DNA of 49,038 nt, from assembly GCA_024683455.1 (NCBI GenBank), contig JAIKYE010000102.1, positions 1 through 49,038 on the forward strand, written 5' to 3'. Shown here piece by piece: positions 18,501-26,347 of this stretch; the stretch's first letter is position 1; every line of letters begins with the position of its first letter. Source of the stretch: Bacteroidaceae bacterium. Its GTDB lineage: Bacteria; Bacteroidota; Bacteroidia; Bacteroidales; Bacteroidaceae. Below the pieces are notes generated by a model. That model saw only the letters and a program-made list of their open reading frames with translations. It did no database searches and was not told where the DNA came from. The translations under genes and the position numbers were made by a program.

Positions 18501-18769
18501 AGGATCCCGATGATGACAGTTGGGAGCTGATAGACGAGCAGACCAACAGTTCCGTACTTGGGGCTGCTAATTATACACCTTATGACTTCTTCTTGTCAAA
18601 TAATAATGAAGTAACCTCGGTAAAGGGTATTACAAATGGGAATTCAAAGGATAGGCAAGCCATCTATGACCTGTCTGGCCGTAAGGTAGAATCTGGTGAC
18701 AAAATCCAGAACGCCAAACTGAAGGCTGGTATATACATCCAGAATGGCAAGAAGGTGATGGTAAGGTAA
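15575..18769 (+). CDS. Secreted CotH-type protein kinase with discoidin-like and GLUG modules
   Basis: 1064 residues. Signal peptide to about MNAYDA (22). Residues about 30-158 look like an F5/8 (discoidin-like) module (FDDDPSTYYSS, WVGLDLGS). A CotH-kinase domain spans about 170-560: FRVRGNYS (214-221), KKWVLINSYRDKTLMRN, DYHGTYTIADHVDV, LVSEFNGNTDM (413-423) and WDADLAL (444-450), which hold the expected catalytic and metal-binding Asp residues. GLUG-type repeats follow (about 590-790), then a second discoidin-like module (about 850-1010) similar to those in the next gene, and a C-terminal IYDLSGRKVE ... GKKVMVR tail. CotH kinases phosphorylate secreted or coat proteins in spore formers; an extracellular target is plausible here but unknown. 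Confidence 0.85.
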   Translation: MIFGKPLKVFVALLLCSLNMNAYDADTDKLLTGTPIASSSLSRAGRAFDDDPSTYYSSSGTDRQWVGLDLGSPHVITRISYTPAAMSTGPDYMLLSLFEGGNDPSFMDAVPLYLIGERPQSKTAATIDINVSRGVRYVRYVGAAGSSARVAELKFYGHEGEGDDSQFYQITNLPTLSVHVQDGIMPQERGEDFESQSVLIYEGGKMLQEYPILFRVRGNYSATHENKAFRLKYNDGKSHHVMKNGHNESPVKAKKWVLINSYRDKTLMRNPVAWAMSKRGQMKWTPWSQVVDLIVNGDYHGTYTIADHVDVHKGRIEITEMSATDVDEETITGGYYVEVDNNASREPYSFYSIYGNPISVHDPDEDIIQDVQFEYIQNAWNNMESVVYSSNYTDPEKGMRSVLDMETFLRHILVSEFNGNTDMLCQVFLYKERGDDHFYVGPVWDADLALENDVTTYPANQKKDWTYKVRDTGNWTDFVDRVLSDPSAFAQMQSMWAKLRKSGAFEPESVAADVDSLREEVRASAKLNFIRWPYLNQQLSLNPAVPGSWEKEVDRVRDFVYDRVAWMDGMLSYGELNQKDGVYQINTPLDLCLFAEIVNGGECEACAVLNADLNMSEFQSDFSPIGNSKMPYCGEFDGQGHTISHLNLTGNDNVGFFGMVGNYADIQNLHLDVTCTVSGVNNVGGLIGCASTGVIEITGCSNASIVTASGDCAAGILGFSRSGTRVVIKESYNLGKISANSQAAALVAPSKGILDIADCYNAGKVSGASSGREFAYSENTCNLQNCYDAYSRQVEYVTPVDVMSGALCYLLNTGNGSNNWRQNIDNGRKPDGHPVLKSSNGMVYYRNGVYTNVNKDLQGYRYYKWEVSELKEGTWGTIQFAEFDILDQNGKEYEELYAYNGTSSSISYEDWENAGDNDTHTKYCNPSFYEYAFFMFDAGGVVMPCGYRIYTANDTKKFPERNPVSWRLYGSNTYTEDPDDDSWELIDEQTNSSVLGAANYTPYDFFLSNNNEVTSVKGITNGNSKDRQAIYDLSGRKVESGDKIQNAKLKAGIYIQNGKKVMVR

Positions 18770-18798
18770 ATGGAGAGCGTATAGGCAGATGCTGTTCG

Positions 18799-18870
18799 GT
18801 TAAATAATGTTAAAGTGCCATATAAAAGCATATAAAATGGTTAAAGTATGATGCAAAATTTCTATTTTTG
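18799..18870 (+). promoter_or_regulatory. Promoter with phased direct repeats upstream of the 1677-residue gene
   Basis: TATTTTTG at 18863-18870 is a good -7 box. Upstream, GTTAAA occurs at 18799, 18809 and 18840 (steps of 10 and 31, about one and three helical turns), and CATATAAAA occurs at 18819 and 18829 (step 10). The phasing suggests an activator site. The 5' leader is about 85 bases. Confidence 0.5.
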
Positions 18871-18960
18871 TGTGCTTTTTAAGCCAAAAAATAGGGAAAA
18901 GAATAGACACAACAACAAATTTTATATAAACTTTATTATTAACTAAAAACCAAAAAAGCG

Positions 18961-21900
18961 ATGAAAAGATTTACTCTTAAGCAAACGGTTCTCTCGCTGG
19001 CTACAACTGCGATGTTGTTGTTCAGTCAGGGTATCTGCGCGGCAAATCACATCAGGCTCACTCCGGTGGACGGCTATATTTATTATAGCAATGAGTCGTA
19101 TGAGAATCTGGTAGATGAGAACATCAACTCCAAGTGGGGAACTTGGTTCCAGCCAGATGAGAACGCTAACACCTATTCAAAGGAACGTATCGCCTACATT
19201 ATTGTTAAGGCATACGAACCTATTCTTCCCAGCCAGTACTATCTTGTTACTGCTGACAACACAGAGAATCATCCAACGGATATCTGGTCTTCATGGAAGA
19301 TCTACGGTGGTAACTTTGCCAGCGATGCAGATGCCAAGCGTGAAGGTGAAGGCTGGACGCTTATTGACACCAAAGAGCAAGAGTTTCTTCCTACGGGCAA
19401 CTCTGTAGGTGTAACCCTAAATTTTGATTATAAGGGAACAGAAAAATTCCAGTACTACTGGATTGAAATAACTGCTGCTGTTGATTACACACGTGATGAT
19501 CATGATTCATATATGACCATGGCGGAATTTGGTCTGGGAACTTACAAGGCATTCCAGGATTATCTGGTAGAAAAACCCAATATCGTTACTGACCCGAGCG
19601 AGGCTGTTATCTTCAGCTGGTTAAGCAGTAGTAAAGGTCATTCTGGCGAGTCTGCCGACATGCTGTTCGATAACAATCCAAGTTCTAAGTGGTGTTACGG
19701 AGTCGGTGATGGCGCATACGTTATCTTCAAGGCTTCTCGCGCCATGGCTCTTACTTACTACAAGATGATTACTGGTGGTGATTCTGGCACATATTCTGAC
19801 CGTAACTGGAAGACGTGGCAGGTATATGGTATGAATGCAGAAAGCAAGGATGACGTAACACGTGAATCTGAAGCTTGGGTTCTTCTTGACGATAAGACAA
19901 ATGTTCCAGCAGGAGTGGGTATGAACCAACTTGCTGCTGCAGATAAGGCAACCTCATACTTCACTCCCTCTGAGAATGTGGAGACGGAGTTTGTATACTT
20001 CAAGATTGAGCTAAAAGAGTGTGTGGGCGGCACAGGTACTCAGCAGATGTCTGAGTTTACTCTCGGTGACAAATATACTGTTGCTATCGACCGCACTCCT
20101 ATTGCTAATGCGTTCAAGGCCAACTTTGATCCTAATGTATTTGCACAGAAGACACTCGTAGATCAGATGTCATCTACATTGGAGCAGCTTGCTACATGTG
20201 ATGATGCTTCTCAATTTGTGGGTCTGATGGAAAATGCCTCGAATCTTGAAGGTAAGATCAAACTTTGTGCAAGAAGCTATGATGATCTGCAGGTTGCATG
20301 CAATCAGGTTCGCCTTGCTCTTGACGGCACAAATCTTACTGAAACAGGCGCTGCTTACCTGACAGCATGGATTGGTGAGAACGTTATCGCTCCTAATGAA
20401 GAATATCCCTGTGGTAGCTTTGCATACATCAAAGAAAATCGTCAGCTCACTGGCGAAGAAGCTAAGGCTGAAGCTACACGTATAAATATCTACCTATTCA
20501 ATAATAGCAAACAAGCTGACCCCATTAATGTAACATATGATTTTATCAGTGGTACCGAGAAGAATTGGAATGCCAGTGAAGGTCCTGAGAGCCTTATTGA
20601 CGGTAATTGGAGAGAGACCAAATGGGGAACAGATACAGGTGAAGACCGTTTTATCATCTTCAAGTCAAGTGAGCCTATACAGCCTACATATTATGGTCTT
20701 GTAACAGGTGGTGATACAAGCGTATATCCCAGCCGTAACTGGAAGAACTGGAAAATCTGGGCAGCCAACTTTGAAAGTGACGAAGAGGCTACCAAGGATG
20801 CTGAAGGTTGGGTACTGATTGATAGCAAAGAGGGTGTTGGTGAAGACGTCCTGAAGACTACAAGTTTGTACGAGAGTTTTATTTATCTCTCAGTAGGATG
20901 TACTATACCTTATCAGTACTTCAAGATTGAAGTTTACCATGAGGGTGGAATGCAGATGAACGAGTTCTCCTTCTACAACTCTGGTAACCTGGTTCAATAT
21001 CGTGAAGATCAAGTCGTAGAATTCGAAGATTATCTCGAGGGTATAGATGAATTCCGCGCTTACAAGGGATATAGGGAGGATTTCAAGACCAAGTTTGCAG
21101 AGATGAAAACTACTGTCAACGCTCCCGATGTATCGAAGATCAAGAACGAGTTGGTAGAGTTAAAGGAGAAGATTGAAAAATCTCAGGAACTGTATGATAA
21201 CTATGATTTGTATATTTCAGACACTTTAGGCGTTCTTTCTCCTGAATCTGAAACTATGTCAGCATGGCATGAAAGTTATATGAAAGAGAGTATCGCTCCT
21301 TGCCCCAAGTTCGGACGTGGTACTTACCCATATATCATTGATAATTGCGAACTCGATGATGATGCTATTAAAGCAGAAATGGATTATCTCAAAAGGGTCG
21401 CCAATGCAGTGGAGAATAATCTCTACATTCTGTTAGGTGGTAATACAGTAGGTGAGTGGGGCGATGGCTTCTATGGTAACCTCATTGACGGTATTGATCA
21501 GAATACAACAAAGATAGAAGATGACAAAGAAGTTGAGGTAAAAGCTACCAAGTGGGGTGGCCAGGCAAGTGCTGAAGGTAACACTTATATCATCTTCCGT
21601 ACTCAGGATCCTACCAATCCTTTCTTCTATACTCTGACAACTGGTAACGATACAGGTTCATATCCTGGTCGTAACTGGGATACATGGTCTATCTATGGTG
21701 CTAACTTCGAGGGCGACATTCAAGCTACCAAGGATGCTGAAGGCTGGGTTCTCGTAGATGAGCGTGTGGGTGTAAAGCAGGATCGTCTGCATGCTTTAGA
21801 TGCACATCCTTCTTACTTCGGCTTCAGCACAGAGACAACTGTACCTTATACATATTACAAGGTTGTTGTTTACAAGGCTAGTGAAGGTAATGCTATCCAG

Positions 21901-23994
21901 ATGAACGAACTTCATTTCGGTACTGCCGATGAGTTTGACGACATTAAGCAGAAATTCACAGAGGAAGCCAGCGAATTCGATACAAACGTTAGATCCGAGG
22001 TATCTCTTATTGAAAGATATCAGGCTGTTATCCCCGAAATCGAAGAGTGCGCTAACATGGAGGCTTTGGCACGTGTAAACAGCAAGCTTGAGGCTCTCCG
22101 TGATTCTATTACCGCATGTGCTGAGATGTATGACAAGTTGGAGGCAAGTGCAGATGCTGTTAAGCAGTTCCTTGAGGACAACCCGTTAGAGGAGTCTGAA
22201 GCTCTTGCAACATTGAATTCTTACCTTACAGGTGACGTTGATCCTAATGATGTATTTGCAAACGGTTCTCTTTCATACATCTTGGATGAGCACGTAATTG
22301 CTGACAGCATCGTAGCAGGTGAGATAGAGTTCCTGGAGTCTCTGAAGGTTGCTGCTGTATCTGCTGGTTATGTTGCCGGTACAGATATCACTTCTATGAT
22401 TGTAAACCGCAGTTTTGCTAAGGCAGAGCAGGTTCTTGACGAGAAGGGTAACAAGGTTTCTGGTACCAAGAAGGCTGAAGGCTGGGATGGCTACATCTTT
22501 GGCAACGATACAAACGAGGAAGGTACGATGTCTGCTGCTGAGTTCTGCAACGAGCAGTCTAAGTTTAACATCAGCCAGACTATGAGTAACATGAAGAACG
22601 GTTACTATCAGATTAAGCTGAATGCTGGCTTCCGTCCTAATGGCAATATCAATAGCTTCAACTATACAGCTATGGCATTCGCCAACGATACCAAGACTTA
22701 CGTTCCCGTTGTTCGTGAGGGTATGGTTGAGAAGGAGAAAGCTTGGACAGGTTCTATTTCCGATAAGGAGATTTATGCATGTAATGTTGATAAATTTACA
22801 GGTGATCCTAAGGTTGACTCTGTAGTGGTAGGATATGTTATCTATGGTATTCAGGGTACTATCAATGCTATCCTGCAAGATCGCTATGAGATCAACATGG
22901 TTGCTAAGGTAACCGACGGTACACTGAAGTTCGGTTTGAAGAACGATGGTACTCTTGTTGGTGGTGACTGGCTGGGTGCTGGTAACTTCCGCATGTCATA
23001 TCTTGGCGAAGAGGCTACTCCAGAGGCGATTGCTGCTGCTGCTGCATGCAATGGTGAAAGAGTTGATATTCTTACCAACACTTATGTTCCTGGTGTTTAT
23101 CAGAACAAGGATACGTTGTATACCTATAAGGATTCTCCAAACTTTGGCGCTGCTCAGAAGTTAGCTTTGGCTGACGCTGCAACCCGCACTACAGTGGATC
23201 AGTTGATAGCTGATGGTAATACTTTCGAGGGAATCATTCCTGTAAAGGCTGCTTACTATAATCTTGCAGAATACTGGGTTAAGGTTGTTGACAAGTGGTC
23301 TAATCATCTCAATTCATCTGATCTCCTCGAGCTTATAACACCATTTATGGATGGTTTGGATAATGGTCAGTATGGTTCTGTTGCTGAGGTTGATGCTGCT
23401 CTGGCAGCTCTCTTCGAGGCTTGTCCCGATTACTTGGATATTACTAATAAGGATCGTGTTACAAATGCAACAGTTGAGTCAACAGAACCATTTGACTACA
23501 AGTTCGAGACAAACGAAGAGGGCAAGAATGTCCAGGCAATGTTTGGTTTAATGTACGATGATCTGAAGGCTAATGAGACTATTCTTGAGTTTGAGTACAA
23601 GTCTGACAAGGATATTGAAGGCGCTATGATTAAGAATGGCTTGACTGGCGAGGGTATCGAGCTTGAAACCCTGGAAGCTACATCAGACTACAAGAAGGTT
23701 TCGCTGAATGTTAAGTCTTTGGGTCTGAAGAAGTCTTCTGACTACATCATCTTCCGTCTCATGGAGAAGAGCAATGGTGCTACTATCAACATCCGCAAGA
23801 TGATCTTCGTAGAGACTGAAGGCATTAGAGGTGACCTCGACGGCAGTGGTACTGTAGGCGTTGGTGATATCGAAGAGATTCTTAAGTATATGGCTAGTGG
23901 TGAGGATAATCCTGCTGCTGACCTTGACGGCAGTGGTTCTGTAGGTGTTGGTGACATCGAGGAGATCCTTAAGATTATGGCTGGTGCTGAATAA
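18961..23994 (+). CDS. Large exported repeat protein: discoidin-like modules, beta module, dockerin-like end
   Basis: 1677 residues. Signal peptide to about ICAAN (28). At least four discoidin-like modules (about 30-195, 215-370, 525-685, 830-1005) share YYxxTxxDTxxxPxRNW, a WKIYGxN-type strand and WxLIDxKE. Helical spacers of about 150 residues follow modules 2-4 and repeat the phrases GSFAYIKEN, GTYPYIIDN and GSLSYILDE. Residues about 1140-1350 are the beta module also in the genes at 8363 and 37580 (MKNGYYQIKL, AFANDTKTYVP, GNFRMSYLG). The last 57 residues are two dockerin-like calcium-binding repeats (DLDGSGTVGVGDIEEIL, DLDGSGSVGVGDIEEIL). No enzyme motif is seen. Likely a surface adhesion or scaffold protein; it follows the CotH gene by 191 bases. 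Confidence 0.85.
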   Translation: MKRFTLKQTVLSLATTAMLLFSQGICAANHIRLTPVDGYIYYSNESYENLVDENINSKWGTWFQPDENANTYSKERIAYIIVKAYEPILPSQYYLVTADNTENHPTDIWSSWKIYGGNFASDADAKREGEGWTLIDTKEQEFLPTGNSVGVTLNFDYKGTEKFQYYWIEITAAVDYTRDDHDSYMTMAEFGLGTYKAFQDYLVEKPNIVTDPSEAVIFSWLSSSKGHSGESADMLFDNNPSSKWCYGVGDGAYVIFKASRAMALTYYKMITGGDSGTYSDRNWKTWQVYGMNAESKDDVTRESEAWVLLDDKTNVPAGVGMNQLAAADKATSYFTPSENVETEFVYFKIELKECVGGTGTQQMSEFTLGDKYTVAIDRTPIANAFKANFDPNVFAQKTLVDQMSSTLEQLATCDDASQFVGLMENASNLEGKIKLCARSYDDLQVACNQVRLALDGTNLTETGAAYLTAWIGENVIAPNEEYPCGSFAYIKENRQLTGEEAKAEATRINIYLFNNSKQADPINVTYDFISGTEKNWNASEGPESLIDGNWRETKWGTDTGEDRFIIFKSSEPIQPTYYGLVTGGDTSVYPSRNWKNWKIWAANFESDEEATKDAEGWVLIDSKEGVGEDVLKTTSLYESFIYLSVGCTIPYQYFKIEVYHEGGMQMNEFSFYNSGNLVQYREDQVVEFEDYLEGIDEFRAYKGYREDFKTKFAEMKTTVNAPDVSKIKNELVELKEKIEKSQELYDNYDLYISDTLGVLSPESETMSAWHESYMKESIAPCPKFGRGTYPYIIDNCELDDDAIKAEMDYLKRVANAVENNLYILLGGNTVGEWGDGFYGNLIDGIDQNTTKIEDDKEVEVKATKWGGQASAEGNTYIIFRTQDPTNPFFYTLTTGNDTGSYPGRNWDTWSIYGANFEGDIQATKDAEGWVLVDERVGVKQDRLHALDAHPSYFGFSTETTVPYTYYKVVVYKASEGNAIQMNELHFGTADEFDDIKQKFTEEASEFDTNVRSEVSLIERYQAVIPEIEECANMEALARVNSKLEALRDSITACAEMYDKLEASADAVKQFLEDNPLEESEALATLNSYLTGDVDPNDVFANGSLSYILDEHVIADSIVAGEIEFLESLKVAAVSAGYVAGTDITSMIVNRSFAKAEQVLDEKGNKVSGTKKAEGWDGYIFGNDTNEEGTMSAAEFCNEQSKFNISQTMSNMKNGYYQIKLNAGFRPNGNINSFNYTAMAFANDTKTYVPVVREGMVEKEKAWTGSISDKEIYACNVDKFTGDPKVDSVVVGYVIYGIQGTINAILQDRYEINMVAKVTDGTLKFGLKNDGTLVGGDWLGAGNFRMSYLGEEATPEAIAAAAACNGERVDILTNTYVPGVYQNKDTLYTYKDSPNFGAAQKLALADAATRTTVDQLIADGNTFEGIIPVKAAYYNLAEYWVKVVDKWSNHLNSSDLLELITPFMDGLDNGQYGSVAEVDAALAALFEACPDYLDITNKDRVTNATVESTEPFDYKFETNEEGKNVQAMFGLMYDDLKANETILEFEYKSDKDIEGAMIKNGLTGEGIELETLEATSDYKKVSLNVKSLGLKKSSDYIIFRLMEKSNGATINIRKMIFVETEGIRGDLDGSGTVGVGDIEEILKYMASGEDNPAADLDGSGSVGVGDIEEILKIMAGAE

Positions 23995-24029
23995 ATGCTC
24001 ATTTTAGTTAATTATTAATTCTCTATACA

Positions 24030-24068
24030 TTCTCCTGGCCTGGGGTTTAGACCTCCAGGTCAGGAGAA
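24030..24068 (+). terminator. Intergenic hairpin after the 1677-residue gene
   Basis: TTCTCCTGGCCTGG (24030-24043) pairs with CCAGGTCAGGAGAA (24055-24068) over 14 positions with one G-U. No T-run follows, so it may be a weak terminator, a processing site or a 3'-end stabiliser that sets the ratio to the next gene. Confidence 0.6.
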
Positions 24069-24104
24069 TATTAAAAAAAGAAAATATACAAAAAAAAGGA
24101 AATT

Positions 24105-26255
24105 ATGAGAAAGCTGTTTTTCTCTCTTGTTGCATTGGTTTTAATGGTATGCGCCTGCTCGGAGCAGATAGATACCTCATCGAGATACGTATTTAAGTAT
24201 AATACAGTAGCCAGTTATCTGGAGTCTAAGCCCGTGTATTCCCAATATGTGGACTTACTGAAGAAAGTATCTATCAATCCTAATAGGTCAGAAGTTTCAT
24301 CTGTATATCAGTTGTTGACAGCTCGTGGTAACTATACCGTATTTGCCGTTACTAATGATGCTATTGATGCTTATCTTCAGGACCTTGTCGAAGAGGGGCT
24401 TATCGCAGAACCTTCTTGGGACGCATTTACGGATTCTGTGAAGTTGGACTCTATTCGTTCCGTGATCGTAAGGAATAGCGTCATTGACGGTTATGACAGA
24501 GAGGATCAGCGTTATTCTATAGAGATGGTTGATATGAATACAGAGTTGGCACTTCCTACTCTTAGCGACCATCGTTTGACTATCAATGATAGCAAAACCA
24601 ATTCGGATAGTATCTTTGTAAATAAGGTATGTCCGATTGACCCCCTTAACCATGACATCCCTGTGATAAATGGTTATATTCATCAGATTCATAAGGTCAT
24701 TGCACCTAAAGATGAATCTTGTGCAAGATACCTCCAGAATATTCTGGACAAAAAAACAGAAGGCTATCTGATGATGGCACGTGTCATCCAGGCATGTAAC
24801 CTGTTAGATATGCTTAGTAAAGAAATCGATCAGGAGTATGAGCAGAAATATCAAAGGGGCTTGATTCCAGACATGAAGGATTATCAAGCCAGATCAGGCG
24901 GCGATAAGTCTGCTACCGCAGGTGATCCCGATGCACATGCACCTGAGCATCGTAAGTATGGTTATACCATCTTTGCAGAAACCGATGAGTATTGGCGCTC
25001 ACAAGGCATCGATCCTACTGCGCCTGATGCATTACAGCAACTCATTAACTGGATTCAGAAGAATAATATGTATCTTTCTGATGAAAAGAATAAAACAGAC
25101 GATAATTATGACTCACCTGATCATATCTTGTATAGGTGGGTGACCTATCATATTCTTCCCATGCGTATTCCAGCCAATAAGTTGGTTTACCATTGTAATG
25201 AAATTGGATATAGTCCAACTCGTCCTGGTGTTTATACATTACCTGTTTATGAATGGTATTGCACGGTAGGAGAGGGAACCCGTCGTTTATTGAAGCTCTA
25301 CGAGAGTAAGGAAAGCCAAGGCGTCTATCTTAACAGATTCCCTATTTTAGATAATGAAATTCAGGGTACTGGTGCCGAAATCGCCTGTGATAAAAATAAG
25401 CAAGGTATCTTTATAGATAAGGATGGCGAGAAGGCTGTTGTCAACGACATAACCAATGCTTGTATCTATCCTATTTCCGGTCCTTTGGCTTATACAGATG
25501 CAGTACGTGATAATCTTGGTAAGGAACGTATCCGTTTTGACCTCTTTGCCATGTTCCCTGAGGCCATAACAAATAATATCCGTCGTGCAGATTCCAGCGA
25601 AGGTAAGTACCAGCATGTATATGTTCCTCAGGATCAGGATTACAAATACTTTGATAATGTAAGTATTCTCAACGAAGAAACTCACTTTATTCATTATAAT
25701 GGATACCGTATCGACTGGCCTAACTATTGTCAGGATGAGGATAAGGTATTTGGTAAATATGATATCATGTTTACTTTGCCTCCTGTTCCCAAACGCGGAA
25801 CATACGAACTTCGTTATAAGGTACTTGCCACTGGTGCCCGTGGTATTACCCAGGTATATTTTGGTTCTGACCCCAATAACTTACCAGCTGCAGGTATTCC
25901 TGTTAATATGGCAGAGGGTATTGCAGTGACTTATGCCGGCGAAGGTGGTAGCTGGTCTGATTTGTCTGATGATAATCGTGATGATGATCAGATTATTGAG
26001 ATTGACCACAAGCTAAGAAACCATGGCTTGATGAAGGCTGCAAGACATGAGTTCGGTGAGAATAAAACCGCGCGTGACGACTACCGTCAGAAACGTCATA
26101 TCCTGATTCGTCAGACTTTGGATCCTTCGAAAACCTACTACCTCCGTTTCAAATCTGTACTTGATACGGACAAGAAGGAATTATATCTTGATTACTTCGA
26201 GTGGTGTCCGAAGGAAATATATGACAACCCCTCTAAACCAGAGGATGTCTGGTAA
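24105..26255 (+). CDS. Fasciclin (FAS1) domain lipoprotein
   Basis: 716 residues. Lipoprotein signal ending VCAC with Cys18. Residues about 35-205 fit a FAS1 adhesion domain: SSVYQLLTARGNYTVFAVTNDAIDAYL-type H1 region (about 65-90) and the closing PVINGYIHQIHKVIAP (about 185-200). The middle and C-terminal parts hold more FAS1-like features (WVTYHILP) and a final beta-rich region (GTYELRYKVLA, TYYLRFKSVLD) that I do not recognise. FAS1 lipoproteins in Bacteroidota often accompany surface glycan or adhesion systems. A ribosome-binding AAGGA lies just before the start. It sits between two hairpins, separating it from the genes on both sides. Confidence 0.8.
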   Translation: MRKLFFSLVALVLMVCACSEQIDTSSRYVFKYNTVASYLESKPVYSQYVDLLKKVSINPNRSEVSSVYQLLTARGNYTVFAVTNDAIDAYLQDLVEEGLIAEPSWDAFTDSVKLDSIRSVIVRNSVIDGYDREDQRYSIEMVDMNTELALPTLSDHRLTINDSKTNSDSIFVNKVCPIDPLNHDIPVINGYIHQIHKVIAPKDESCARYLQNILDKKTEGYLMMARVIQACNLLDMLSKEIDQEYEQKYQRGLIPDMKDYQARSGGDKSATAGDPDAHAPEHRKYGYTIFAETDEYWRSQGIDPTAPDALQQLINWIQKNNMYLSDEKNKTDDNYDSPDHILYRWVTYHILPMRIPANKLVYHCNEIGYSPTRPGVYTLPVYEWYCTVGEGTRRLLKLYESKESQGVYLNRFPILDNEIQGTGAEIACDKNKQGIFIDKDGEKAVVNDITNACIYPISGPLAYTDAVRDNLGKERIRFDLFAMFPEAITNNIRRADSSEGKYQHVYVPQDQDYKYFDNVSILNEETHFIHYNGYRIDWPNYCQDEDKVFGKYDIMFTLPPVPKRGTYELRYKVLATGARGITQVYFGSDPNNLPAAGIPVNMAEGIAVTYAGEGGSWSDLSDDNRDDDQIIEIDHKLRNHGLMKAARHEFGENKTARDDYRQKRHILIRQTLDPSKTYYLRFKSVLDTDKKELYLDYFEWCPKEIYDNPSKPEDVW

Positions 26256-26279
26256 TAATGAGTATATTATATAAATTAT

Positions 26280-26323
26280 ACTCGCGTTGCTCATGGGATT
26301 TACTCTCTTTGAACAACGCGAGT
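26280..26323 (+). terminator. Intergenic hairpin between FAS1 and alpha-galactosidase genes
   Basis: ACTCGCGTTG (26280-26289) pairs perfectly with CAACGCGAGT (26314-26323) around a 24-base loop. No T-run follows; like the hairpin at 24030 it may tune expression within one transcript. Confidence 0.6.
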
Positions 26324-26347
26324 TAATCAAATAAACCAAAAACACCC

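Noticed and set aside
18961..23994. CRISPR- or transposon-derived repeats as the cause of the internal repetition
   Set aside because: The repetition is at protein-module level with diverged DNA, in one open frame, so it is domain duplication.
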